A program made the translations under genes and the position numbers. Shown piece by piece: positions 8,617-16,673 of a stretch of 64,000 bases of DNA (position 1 is the stretch's first letter; the number at the start of each line of letters is the position of its first letter). Source of the stretch: Nonomuraea roseoviolacea subsp. carminata (lineage in GTDB: Bacteria; Actinomycetota; Actinomycetes; Streptosporangiales; Streptosporangiaceae); the NCBI RefSeq assembly GCF_024172185.1, contig NZ_JAMZEC010000001.1:5662001-5726000 (forward strand), in the 5' to 3' direction. The notes under the pieces were generated by a model, which worked only from the letters and a program-made list of their open reading frames with translations, was not told the origin of the DNA and searched no databases.

Positions 8617-9876
8617 TCACAGCACCTCGACGTTGGGGCCGCGGCAGCGGTTGCGGGTGTCGAAGACGTACGGGCTGACCTCCTGCACCAGCTCGAAGTC
8701 GAACTGGTCGTGGTCGGTGAGCACCAGGACCGCGTCGGCCTCGGCCAGCTCCCGGCGCGTCGCCTCGACGATCTCGATGCCCGCGGGCAACCGGCAGTCG
8801 GTCACGTGCGGGTCGGCGGCCCGCACGCGGGCGCCCAGCTTGTGCAGCGACTTGACCACGTCGATGGCCGGGGACTCGCGGCAGTCGCCGGCGTTCTTCT
8901 TGTACGCGAGCCCGAGCACGACCACCCGGCTGCCGTTGAGCGCCTTGCCGCGCTGGTTGAGCGCCAGCATGAGCCGGTGGACGACCCGGTCCGGCATGTG
9001 GTCGTTGATGTCGTTGGCCAGCTCCACGAACCGGAAGTTGTGCCCGAGGCTGCGCTTGACCTTCCACGACAGGTACGACGGGTCGATCGGCAGGCAGTGG
9101 CCGCCGACGCCCGGGCCCGGCGTGAAGCGCATGAAGCCGAACGGCTTGGTCGAGGCGGCGTCGATGGCCTCCCAGACGTCGATGCCGAGCTGCTCGGCGA
9201 AGATCGCCAGCTCGTTGACCAGTGCGATGTTGACGTGCCGGAACGTGTTCTCCAGCAGCTTGCACAGCTCGGCGACCTGGAGCGAGGACACCGGCACGAC
9301 CCGGTCCACGACCCGCTGGTAGAAGCCCTGGATCCGCTTCAGCGAGGCCGCGTCGATGCCCGAGACGACCTTCGGCGTGTTCTCCAGCCGCCACACGGCG
9401 TTGCCCGGGTCGATCCGCTCGGGGCTGTAGCCCAGCAGGAAGTCCTCCGGGGCGCGCAGGCCGGAGCCCTCCTCCAGGATCGGCAGGAGGTACTCCTCCG
9501 TGGTGCCGGGATAGGTGGTCGACTCCAGGACCACCGTGGCGCCCGGCCGTACCAGCGGGGCGATGGAGCGGCCGGCCGACGCGATGTGGCAGAGGTCGGG
9601 GGCGCCCTCCGACAGCGGGGTCGGGACCGTGATCACGCACACGTCGAAGCCCTCGGCGGCGGCGTAGTCCGTGCCGGCCAGGTAGCGGCCGCAGCGCAGC
9701 GCGGCCGCCACCTGCTCGTCGCTGATGTCCTCGACGAACGACTCGCCGGCGTTGAGCCGCTTGACGCGCCACTCGTCGACGTCGATCCCCACGACGTCGA
9801 AGCCGGCCTCGACCGCCCGCATCGCCAGCGGCAGGCCGACGTATCCCTGGCCGACGACTACGAGTTTCTCTCCCAT
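8617..9876 (-). CDS. Nucleotide-sugar 6-dehydrogenase, UDP-GlcNAc dehydrogenase (WbpA/TviB) type
   Basis: This 419-residue NAD-dependent enzyme oxidises C6 of a UDP-sugar to the uronic acid. It has an N-terminal Rossmann motif (VVGQGYVGLPLA), ESTTYPGTTEE, YSPERIDPGN and the active-site Cys261 in GVGGHCLPIDP. ESTTYPGTTEE and SPERIDPGN are typical of UDP-N-acetylglucosamine dehydrogenases such as WbpA and TviB rather than UDP-glucose dehydrogenases; the substrate is inferred. It probably supplies an N-acetylhexosaminuronic acid for the polysaccharide made by neighbouring genes. It reads away from the DUF3494 gene, and a stem-loop lies in its leader region. Confidence 0.9.
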   Translation of the reverse strand: MGEKLVVVGQGYVGLPLAMRAVEAGFDVVGIDVDEWRVKRLNAGESFVEDISDEQVAAALRCGRYLAGTDYAAAEGFDVCVITVPTPLSEGAPDLCHIASAGRSIAPLVRPGATVVLESTTYPGTTEEYLLPILEEGSGLRAPEDFLLGYSPERIDPGNAVWRLENTPKVVSGIDAASLKRIQGFYQRVVDRVVPVSSLQVAELCKLLENTFRHVNIALVNELAIFAEQLGIDVWEAIDAASTKPFGFMRFTPGPGVGGHCLPIDPSYLSWKVKRSLGHNFRFVELANDINDHMPDRVVHRLMLALNQRGKALNGSRVVVLGLAYKKNAGDCRESPAIDVVKSLHKLGARVRAADPHVTDCRLPAGIEIVEATRRELAEADAVLVLTDHDQFDFELVQEVSPYVFDTRNRCRGPNVEVL

Positions 9877-9906
9877 GTCTGGACCCCCGTCACTTCGAGA
9901 TGAGAT

Positions 9907-9933
9907 ATCACCTGACTGTAGGAGTCAGGTGAT
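9907..9933. promoter_or_regulatory. Perfect 11-bp inverted repeat between divergent genes
   Basis: ATCACCTGACT (9907-9917) and AGTCAGGTGAT (9923-9933) are exact inverted repeats around a 5-nt loop. They lie 30 bp upstream of the dehydrogenase start at 9876, in the gap shared with the DUF3494 gene. This could be an operator or an RNA hairpin. The rest of 9877-10091 holds no gene. Confidence 0.55.
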
Positions 9934-10091
9934 CTCGCACCGCCGATTCGGCGCGAGGCCCGGCGTGTCGCCGGCGCGCCGGCCAGGGGGCGGACGGCGA
10001 AGGTCGCACCACAGGCAAGGACTGGCAAGGACATGGCCCAGGCGGGATGTACGCGCCGGTCGTCGATGATCTCCTCGCCACACTTGCGGGC

Positions 10092-11147
10092 ATGGCCAAT
10101 CTTTCGCCGCGTTCATGGCTGTCCGTCGGGTTGACCGGCGTGCTGGCCATGGGCCTGCTCACCGCCTCCACCTGGAGCGCGGATGCCCGCCAGGAGCCGA
10201 TCGACCTCGGCGAGGGGCTGGGCGTCGCGGTGATGGCGGGCCTCGCCGTCAACAACGAGGAGCTGACGCGCATCACCGGTGACGTCGCGGTCAGCCCCGG
10301 CGGCGTCGTGACCGGCTTCCCGCCGGGTGTGGTGCTGGGCCGGATCTACCGCGGCAACGGGCAGGCGGCCCGGATCCGCGGCGACGTGGAATCCGCCTAC
10401 CACGAGGCGCAGGGGCGGGCCGCCAACGGCGTCATCCCGGCGCAGCTCGGCGGCCGGACCCTCGGGCCCGGCGTGTACGAGAGCAGGAGCGGCGCCTTCG
10501 TGCTCGACGGGACCCTCAAGCTGGACGCCAAGGGCGACCCCGACGCGGTCTTCATCTTCAAGGCCGACACGACGCTGAACACCGCCGAGGTCAGCAACAT
10601 CGACGTCCTCAACGGCGCCCAGGAGGAGAACATCTTCTGGGCAGTCGCCAACACCGCCAGCCTGGGCACGCTGTCCACATTCCGCGGCAACATCCTCGCC
10701 CGGAACGGGGTCGTCGTGGACGAGGGCGTCCAGATGGTCGGGCGGGCGGTGTCGCTCGACACGTCCGTCAGCATCGCGGGCACCGGGGCCACTCCCAGGA
10801 CGCTCATCTCGGTGCCGGACCGCCCGCCGACGTCCACCACCCTCACCTCCGCCCCGAACCCCTCCCGCCTGCGCGAGCCGGTCACCTTCACGGCCGTGGT
10901 CGACGGGGAGGTCAACGGCGTCCACGCCGGCGGCGAGGTGATCTTCAAGGACGGGGGCACGGTGATCGGCTCGGCCCTGCTGGACGACCACGGCGTCGCC
11001 CGGTTCACCACCGACGAGCTGACCAGGGGCGTGCACCAGATGAGCGCCGTCTACCTGGACGAGGGCAGCGCCGTCAACGAGGCCTGGGTCTACTTCCAGC
11101 CCAGCCAATCCCCCGCCATCGAGCACCAGGTGCTCAACCGCCGATAG
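10092..11147 (+). CDS. Exported DUF3494 (ice-binding-like) protein with Ig-like domain
   Basis: This protein of about 351 residues has a signal peptide (h-region WLSVGLTGVLAMGLL, Ala-rich cleavage near residue 32). A DUF3494 beta-solenoid domain follows at about 35-235, with SPGGVVTGFPPGVVLG, DAVFIFKADTTLNTA and STFRGNILA. The C-terminal domain is Ig-like of the Big_3 type (VTFTAVVDG, EVIFKDGGTVIGSALL). The family includes ice-binding proteins, but many members come from non-cold organisms and are probably adhesins or matrix proteins. ATG 10092 places the signal peptide at the N-terminus; an ATG at 10047 is possible. A second DUF3494 protein is at 16674. Confidence 0.85.
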   Translation: MANLSPRSWLSVGLTGVLAMGLLTASTWSADARQEPIDLGEGLGVAVMAGLAVNNEELTRITGDVAVSPGGVVTGFPPGVVLGRIYRGNGQAARIRGDVESAYHEAQGRAANGVIPAQLGGRTLGPGVYESRSGAFVLDGTLKLDAKGDPDAVFIFKADTTLNTAEVSNIDVLNGAQEENIFWAVANTASLGTLSTFRGNILARNGVVVDEGVQMVGRAVSLDTSVSIAGTGATPRTLISVPDRPPTSTTLTSAPNPSRLREPVTFTAVVDGEVNGVHAGGEVIFKDGGTVIGSALLDDHGVARFTTDELTRGVHQMSAVYLDEGSAVNEAWVYFQPSQSPAIEHQVLNRR

Positions 11148-11175
11148 GACCTGACCGACACAGGGGGACCGTGCA

Positions 11176-11976
11176 GTGTTTCGCAGGATGAGAACGCCGG
11201 CGCTGATGAGAACGCCGGCGCTGGTGCTGACGATGGCCTGCGCCGCCTGGGGACTGGCCGGCGTCGGCCCGGCCCCGGCGGGCGCGCAGGCCGCCACCGG
11301 CCCGTCCGCGGCTGGGACGAACGCCGCGAGGAGGGCGGGGGCCCTGGCCGGCGCGGCGGTCACGCTCACCGGATCGGCGTTCAGGGCGGGCCGCTCCGCC
11401 GCGCACGGGCGCTGCCGCAGGCACCACTGCGGGTGCCGGCGCGGGTGGTGCGGGCGCGCGTGGCCGGGCCCGCCCGGACCGCCGGGACCGCGCGGGCACC
11501 GCGGCGCCCGCGGCCCGCAGGGCGTGGCGGGGCACGAGGGCGCGCCCGGCGAGGACGGCGCGACCGGGCCGCAGGGGCCGCGCGGTCCCCAGGGGCCCAC
11601 GGGCCCGCGAGGCCCGGTGGGGCCCGCGGGCGGCGACGGCCCGGGCATCGACACGACGCTCGTCTCGCTCACGTTCCCGCCGTTCGACACCAACTTCGCG
11701 GGGTACGCCCGGGGCGGCGACACCTGGATCCGCGACCCTCGCAGCGCCGCGCCGTGGCACAGCCTGAGCCAGGTGGACAACTATCCGGACGGCGTGGTCG
11801 GCGTCTCGGTGACCGAGGCGGTGCCGCTCGACGCCCTGCTGGTCACCGTGGTCACCGCGGACGGCCGGGTGGCCGAGACGACCTGCCGGTTCACCGAGGG
11901 CACGCCGCCACCCGCCGGTCCGGCCTGGGGCACCACCTTCTGCGACGACTTCCGAGCGATCACCCCGCCCGCCTGA
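11176..11976 (+). CDS. Exported collagen-like protein
   Basis: This 266-residue protein has a signal peptide, an Arg/Cys-rich stretch and then a run of about 18 Gly-X-Y triplets (about residues 97-150) rich in GPP, GPR and GPQ. A roughly 110-residue C-terminal domain ends with two cysteines. Bacterial collagen-like proteins trimerise through the Gly-X-Y rod and sit on the cell surface. GTG 11176 follows AGGGGGA by 7 nt. The signal region contains an exact 18-bp duplication (11188-11205 and 11206-11223), giving a repeated MRTPAL. It is 28 bp after the DUF3494 gene, so the two are probably co-expressed. Confidence 0.85.
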   Translation: MFRRMRTPALMRTPALVLTMACAAWGLAGVGPAPAGAQAATGPSAAGTNAARRAGALAGAAVTLTGSAFRAGRSAAHGRCRRHHCGCRRGWCGRAWPGPPGPPGPRGHRGARGPQGVAGHEGAPGEDGATGPQGPRGPQGPTGPRGPVGPAGGDGPGIDTTLVSLTFPPFDTNFAGYARGGDTWIRDPRSAAPWHSLSQVDNYPDGVVGVSVTEAVPLDALLVTVVTADGRVAETTCRFTEGTPPPAGPAWGTTFCDDFRAITPPA

Positions 11977-12108
11977 CCCGAGCGTTCGCCCGACCGTGCC
12001 GTGGTCCGAACCGCGGCCGGTCGGGCGCGGGTAAGGCTTGCGCAACGGGTGCGTCACGCGCGGTGGCGCGCCGCCTGCCCGGGGACGGCGCCGGGTTTCA
12101 CTGCGGCT

Positions 12109-13293
12109 GTGAGCACCACCGCGGTGAGAACCGTTCCCTTCAACCGGCCGTACGTCAGCGAGCGCGAGCTCGACTACGTCGCGCAGGCCGTCCGCAACGG
12201 GCGGACCTGCGGCGACGGGCCGTTCACCCGCCGGGCGAGCGCGCTGCTGCGCGAGCTGACCGGCGCCCGCCACGCGCTGCTGACCACCTCCTGCACCCAC
12301 GCCCTGGAGATGTCGGCGCTGCTGCTCGACCTGCGGCCCGGGGACGAGGTGATCGTGCCGTCGTTCACCTTCATGTCCACGGCCAACGCCTACGCGCTGC
12401 GCGGCGCCGTCCCGGTCTTCGCCGACTGCCGGCCCGACACGCTGAACCTCGAGGAACGCCTCGTCGAGGAGGCCGTCACCGAGCGGACCCGGGCCATCGC
12501 CGTCGTCCACTACGCGGGCGTCGCCTGCGCGATGGAGGAGCTCGGCAAGATCGCCGACCGCTACGGCCTCGCGCTCGTCGAGGACAACGCGCACGGCCTG
12601 GGCGGCTCCTACCAGGGCCGGCCGCTCGGGTCGTTCGGCGACATGGCCGCGCAGAGCTTCCACGAGACCAAGAACGTCCAGTGCGGCGAGGGCGGGGCGC
12701 TGCTCGTCAACGACGACGAGCTGGCCGCGCGGGCCGAGATCGTCCGCGAGAAGGGCACCGACCGGGGCCGGTTCTTCCGCGGCCAGGTCGACAAGTACCG
12801 CTGGGTCGACATCGGCTCCAGCTACCTGCCGTCCGACGTGCTCGCCGCCCAGCTCACCGGGCAGTTCGAGGCGTTCGGCGACATCCAGCGCCGGCGCCTG
12901 GAGGTGTGGCGGGCCTACCACGAGGGCCTGGCCGGCTGGGCGGCGGCCAACGGGGTCGGCCGGCCGACCGTGCCGGACGGCTGCGAGCACCCGGCCCACC
13001 TGTACTACCTGATGCTCCCCGGCCTGGACAGCCGCCAGGCGTTCATCGCCCACCTCGCCGCGCGGGGCGTGCAGGCGCCGTTCCACTACCAGCCGCTGCA
13101 CGACGCGCCCGCCGGCATCCGGTACGGGCGGCCGGCGCCGGGCGGCTGCCCCGTCACCGAGCAGGTCGCCGACCGGCTCGTGCGGCTGCCGCTCCACGCC
13201 GGCCTCGGCGAGGAGGACGTGGCGTACGTCATCGACGCCGTCCGGGAGTTCACCGTCCGGGAAGACGCCGTCCGGAAAGGCGAGGCGCGCTGA
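12109..13293 (+). CDS. wecE: dTDP-4-amino-4,6-dideoxygalactose transaminase (WecE/RffA)
   Basis: This DegT/DnrJ/EryC1 family PLP aminotransferase has 394 residues. It matches WecE closely along its length: VPFNRPYV at the start, RNGRTCGDGPFTRR, PSFTFMSTANAYALRGA, VHYAGVACAMEE, the PLP lysine in SFHETKN (Lys188), REKGTDRGRFFRGQVDKYRW and DIGSSYLPSD. WecE aminates dTDP-4-keto-6-deoxyglucose to dTDP-Fuc4N. GTG 12109 gives the WecE-like N-terminus; GTG 12124 is an alternative, and neither has a strong ribosome site. Its stop overlaps the start of the acyltransferase gene, as expected if the product is acylated next. Confidence 0.9.
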   Translation: MSTTAVRTVPFNRPYVSERELDYVAQAVRNGRTCGDGPFTRRASALLRELTGARHALLTTSCTHALEMSALLLDLRPGDEVIVPSFTFMSTANAYALRGAVPVFADCRPDTLNLEERLVEEAVTERTRAIAVVHYAGVACAMEELGKIADRYGLALVEDNAHGLGGSYQGRPLGSFGDMAAQSFHETKNVQCGEGGALLVNDDELAARAEIVREKGTDRGRFFRGQVDKYRWVDIGSSYLPSDVLAAQLTGQFEAFGDIQRRRLEVWRAYHEGLAGWAAANGVGRPTVPDGCEHPAHLYYLMLPGLDSRQAFIAHLAARGVQAPFHYQPLHDAPAGIRYGRPAPGGCPVTEQVADRLVRLPLHAGLGEEDVAYVIDAVREFTVREDAVRKGEAR

Positions 13294-14222
13294 TGGCCTG
13301 GCAGGACGTGATCGAGGCGCGGGCCGTCCGGGCGGTGCCCTCACCGCTGGAGTCGGCCCGCTTCGGCCGCCCGGTGGAGCGCCTGACCGTCGGCGCCGGG
13401 TCAGCAGCCGGGTCAGGGGCGGCGCCGGCCCAGGGGGAGGCGCCGGACCCGGACGACACTCTCGACGCGGTCCGCGAGGCCGTTCTGGAGTCGGCGGCCG
13501 ACGTGATCGTGCTGCGCTACCCGGCCGAGCGCGTCGGCTGGTTCGCCGCGCTGACCGGTCTCGGCCGGACCGCGATCTACGCCGACTGCCTGATGTACTG
13601 GCGCCTGAGCGCCGGCCGGGGCCGCCCGCCGGAGCCGTCGCCCGGCCTGCGGACCGGCCCGCTGCACGACCCGGACGCCGTCGGCGCGCTGGTCGCCGAC
13701 ATCTTCGCCGCGTACGGCAACCACTACCTGGCCGACCCGCTCCTCGACCCGGCCGCCGCGCTGGCGGGCTACCAGGAGTGGGCGGCGTGCTCCGCCGCCG
13801 AGGGGAGCTGCGTGGCGCTCGACGACGGCGCGCGGGTGCTGGGGATCGCCACGCTGGAGGACGGCGGGCCCCGCACCGAGATCCTGCTCGCCGGGGTGGT
13901 CTCCGCCGCCCAGGGGCGCGGCCTGTACGGCCACCTGCTCAAGGCCGTCGAGGACCACGCCCTGGCCCGCGGCGGCGGCGAGGTCGTCATCTCCACCCAG
14001 AGTCACAACACGCGGGTGCAGCGGGCCTGGGCGCGGTACGGGTTCGTCCCGGTGCAGGCGCACGTCACCGTCCACCTGGTGCGGACGGCACTCCTGCCGT
14101 CAGCGGGCGGGACGGCACCGCCGCGCTCAGCGGGCGCGGCATCATTCCCGCGCCCAGCGGGCGGGGCGGCATCCCCGCGCTCAGCGGGCGGGACGACGCT
14201 GCCGCGCCCGGTGGACGCGTGA
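13293..14222 (+). CDS. GNAT acyltransferase, probably dTDP-Fuc4N N-acetyltransferase (WecD/RffC role)
   Basis: This 309-residue protein has a GNAT domain at about 130-265, with the acetyl-CoA loop in VSAAQGRGLYGHLL and the C-terminal NTRVQRAWARYGF motif. A weak N-terminal domain precedes it, as in RffC. It is translationally coupled to wecE (TGATG overlap), so acylation of dTDP-Fuc4N is the best inference. The last 36 residues before the tail are four copies of a 9-residue repeat encoded by a 27-bp minisatellite. They look like a recent extension outside the fold. The stop overlaps the next start (GTGA). Confidence 0.8.
   Translation: MAWQDVIEARAVRAVPSPLESARFGRPVERLTVGAGSAAGSGAAPAQGEAPDPDDTLDAVREAVLESAADVIVLRYPAERVGWFAALTGLGRTAIYADCLMYWRLSAGRGRPPEPSPGLRTGPLHDPDAVGALVADIFAAYGNHYLADPLLDPAAALAGYQEWAACSAAEGSCVALDDGARVLGIATLEDGGPRTEILLAGVVSAAQGRGLYGHLLKAVEDHALARGGGEVVISTQSHNTRVQRAWARYGFVPVQAHVTVHLVRTALLPSAGGTAPPRSAGAASFPRPAGGAASPRSAGGTTLPRPVDA
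14100..14207 (+). repeat. Coding minisatellite, 4 x 27 bp
   Basis: Four 27-bp units begin at 14100, 14127, 14154 and 14181. They encode the 9-residue repeats SAGGTAPPR, SAGAASFPR, PAGGAASPR and SAGGTTLPR at the C-terminus of the acyltransferase. The units are imperfect at DNA level but keep frame. Confidence 0.92.
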
Positions 14223-14731
14223 ACGCCCTGACCCGGCCGCCGGCCGTCCGCCCGGCCGCCCGGCCGGGGATGGCGCACCGGCTCGCCTACCTGGCCGGGG
14301 GCGGCGTGACCGCCGTCATCTACTACGGCATCCTCGCCGCGGCCCTGGCCGCCACGGGGGGACGGGTGCCGTACCTGCTGCTGGTGGTGGCCAGCCACCT
14401 CGTCACCGTGGTGATCGTGTACCCGTGGTACCGGCTGGTCGTCTTCCCCGGCGCGGGACACGGCTGGCTGGCCGGCTACCTGCGCTTCTACGCTGCCGGG
14501 CTGAGCATCCTGTCGGCCTCCCTCGTGGGGCTGCCGATCCTGGTCGAGCTGGCCGGGCTGCCGGTGCTGGCCGCCCAGGCGCTGATCATCACCCTGACGT
14601 TCTCGTGCAGCTACGCGCTGCACCGCGCCTGGACGTTCCGCCGGCGCGGATCCTCGCGGCGGGGCCGGGAAAGGTCCGGCAACCCGGCGCACAACCTTCG
14701 GCCAAAGCGCAGCGCGGCGAGGACCCGGTGA
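14219..14731 (+). CDS. GtrA-family membrane protein
   Basis: This 170-residue protein has four TM helices and the GtrA pattern (RLAYLAGGGVTAVIYY, YPWYRLVVF, TFSCSYALHRAWTFR). GtrA-like proteins are thought to help move polyprenyl-phosphate-linked sugars across the membrane for later transfer. It begins at GTG 14219 inside the acyltransferase stop (GTGA). The order aminotransferase, acyltransferase, GtrA suggests the dideoxy-amino sugar is mounted on a lipid carrier. The tail after the last helix is basic. Confidence 0.85.
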   Translation: MNALTRPPAVRPAARPGMAHRLAYLAGGGVTAVIYYGILAAALAATGGRVPYLLLVVASHLVTVVIVYPWYRLVVFPGAGHGWLAGYLRFYAAGLSILSASLVGLPILVELAGLPVLAAQALIITLTFSCSYALHRAWTFRRRGSSRRGRERSGNPAHNLRPKRSAARTR

Positions 14732-14810
14732 TCCCGGCCGTTCGTAGCTTCGGGACCGACATGGTCGATCACCACGGGCCACGCGCTCGTCGCGAAAGGA
14801 CTCCACGGCG

Positions 14811-15878
14811 ATGAAGGCGCTCGTGCTGGCAGGGGGCAAGGGGACGCGGCTGCGCCCGCTCACCCACACGTCGGCGAAGCAGTTGGTGCCGGTCGCCAAC
14901 AAACCGGTCCTGTTCTACGGCCTGGAGGCCATCCGGGCGGCCGGGATCACCGAGGTCGGCATCGTCGTCGGCGACACGGGGGCGGAGGTGCGCGAGGCCG
15001 TCGGCGACGGCTCCCGGTTCGGGCTGGAGGTGACCTACATCCCCCAGGACGCGCCGCTCGGGCTGGCCCACTGCGTGCTCATCGCCCGCGACTTCCTCGG
15101 CGACGAGCCGTTCGTGATGTACCTGGGCGACAACTTCCTCATCGGCGGCATCGCCGACCTGGTGGACGCCTTCGGCGCGGCCGGCCACGACGCCCAGATC
15201 CTGCTCACCAAGGTCGCCGAGCCGCAGTTCTACGGCGTCGCCGAGCTCGGCCCCGACGGGCAGATCCTGCGGCTGGAGGAGAAGCCCGCGTACCCGCGCA
15301 GCGACCTCGCGATCGTCGGCGTCTACACCTTCTCCCCGGCCATCCACGAGGCGGTCCGCTCGATCGAGCCGTCCGCGCGGGGCGAGCTGGAGATCACCGA
15401 CGCCATCAAGTGGCTCATCGACCACGGCTACAGCGTCCACTCGCACTTCGTCAGCGGCTACTGGAAGGACACCGGGCGGCTGCAGGACATGCTGGAGTGC
15501 AACCGGATCGTCCTGGAGGCGATCGGCCCCGACATCCGGGGGAGCGTGGACGGCGCCTCGGAGATCAGCGGGAACGTCGTCGTCGAGCCCGGCGCGTCGG
15601 TGGAGGGCTCGGTGATCCGCGGGCCCGCCGTCATCGGCGCCAACACGGTGATCCGCGACTCCTACGTCGGGCCGTACACCTCGATCGGCGAGAGCTGCCT
15701 GATCCGCGACAGCGAGGTGGAGTACGCGATCGTGCTGCGGGACTCCTCCATCACGGGGATCTCCCGGCTCACGTACTCGCTCATCGGGCGCAACGTCGAG
15801 GTGACCAGGGCACAGGGCATGCCCAACGCCTGCCAGCTCATGGTGGGCGACCACAGCAAGGTCCAGGTGCGGGCCTGA
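14811..15878 (+). CDS. rmlA: Glucose-1-phosphate thymidylyltransferase, long (StrD-like) form
   Basis: This 355-residue enzyme activates glucose-1-phosphate with dTTP to dTDP-glucose, the precursor for the WecE pathway. It has the nucleotidyltransferase signature LAGGKGTRLRPLT at residues 6-18, LGDNFLIGG and EEKPAYPRS. Unlike the roughly 290-residue RmlA, it carries a C-terminal left-handed beta-helix (SGNVVVEPGASVEGSVI and following), as in StrD-type enzymes of antibiotic clusters. AAAGGA precedes the ATG. No dTDP-glucose 4,6-dehydratase is evident in the window, so that step must be encoded elsewhere. Confidence 0.92.
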   Translation: MKALVLAGGKGTRLRPLTHTSAKQLVPVANKPVLFYGLEAIRAAGITEVGIVVGDTGAEVREAVGDGSRFGLEVTYIPQDAPLGLAHCVLIARDFLGDEPFVMYLGDNFLIGGIADLVDAFGAAGHDAQILLTKVAEPQFYGVAELGPDGQILRLEEKPAYPRSDLAIVGVYTFSPAIHEAVRSIEPSARGELEITDAIKWLIDHGYSVHSHFVSGYWKDTGRLQDMLECNRIVLEAIGPDIRGSVDGASEISGNVVVEPGASVEGSVIRGPAVIGANTVIRDSYVGPYTSIGESCLIRDSEVEYAIVLRDSSITGISRLTYSLIGRNVEVTRAQGMPNACQLMVGDHSKVQVRA

Positions 15879-15920
15879 CGGCACGGCCACCGTACCGCGT
15901 GGCCCGATCGAGGAGAGGTC

Positions 15921-16634
15921 ATGGAGGCTACGGAGATCCGCCGCACGGTCGAGCTGGAGGACCACCATTGGTGGTACCGCGAGCGGCGCGCCATCCTCGC
16001 CCGCGAGCTGCGCAGGCTGCGCCGGTACGGGCCGCCCGGCCGGGCGCTGGACATCGGCGCGGCCGGCGGCGGCAACACGCGGGTGCTCGTGCGGCACGGC
16101 TGGGACGCGCTGGTCGCGGACTACTCCGAGCTCGCCGTGGAGCTGGCCCGCGAGCGCGGCCTGAAGGCCATCCACGCCGACGCGCGGGAGCTGCCGCTGC
16201 CCGACGACGCCTTCGACCTGGTGTGCGCCTTCGACGTGCTGGAGCACATCGAGGAGGACGGCCGCGCCGCCGCCGAGATCGTCCGGGTGCTCCGTCCGGG
16301 CGGCACGGCGCTGATCACCGTGCCGTGCGACATGGCGCTGTGGTCGGCGCACGACGTCGCCTCCGGCCACGTCCGCAGGTACACCCGGCCGACCCTGCGC
16401 GCGCTGCTCGCCGGCCAGGGGCTCGTCCTGGACCGGATGTGGAGCTGGAACGTGCTGCTGCGGCCCGTGGTCGCCCGCCATCGCAAGAGCAGCTCGGGCT
16501 CGGACGTCATGGAGCTGCCGTACCTGGTGAACCTGGGGCTCCGAGGCGTGATCACGGCCGAGCGCTACCTGCCGGTGCGCTCGCTCCCCGGGGTGTCGCT
16601 GATCGTGCGGGCGCACCGCCCGGCCCACGGTTAG
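15921..16634 (+). CDS. Class I SAM-dependent methyltransferase
   Basis: This 237-residue methyltransferase has motif I LDIGAAGGGNT, an acidic strand end (LVADYSELAVELA), motif FDLVCAFDVLEHIEEDG and post-motif VLRPGGTALITVP. The N-terminal HHWWYRERR is typical of methyltransferases in surface-polysaccharide loci. The substrate is unknown; a sugar or lipid-linked glycan is likely from context. GAGGAGAGG lies a few bases before the ATG. It follows rmlA by 42 bp in the same direction. Confidence 0.88.
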   Translation: MEATEIRRTVELEDHHWWYRERRAILARELRRLRRYGPPGRALDIGAAGGGNTRVLVRHGWDALVADYSELAVELARERGLKAIHADARELPLPDDAFDLVCAFDVLEHIEEDGRAAAEIVRVLRPGGTALITVPCDMALWSAHDVASGHVRRYTRPTLRALLAGQGLVLDRMWSWNVLLRPVVARHRKSSSGSDVMELPYLVNLGLRGVITAERYLPVRSLPGVSLIVRAHRPAHG

Positions 16635-16673
16635 CATGACGTTCCATAGCCGCTCAGTTACTCAGAGCAGTAT

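Noticed and set aside
11433..14222. A 929-codon reading joining the WecE region and the GNAT
   Set aside because: The reading up to 13293 is a shadow of wecE in another frame. The true start is ATG 13293, coupled to the wecE stop.
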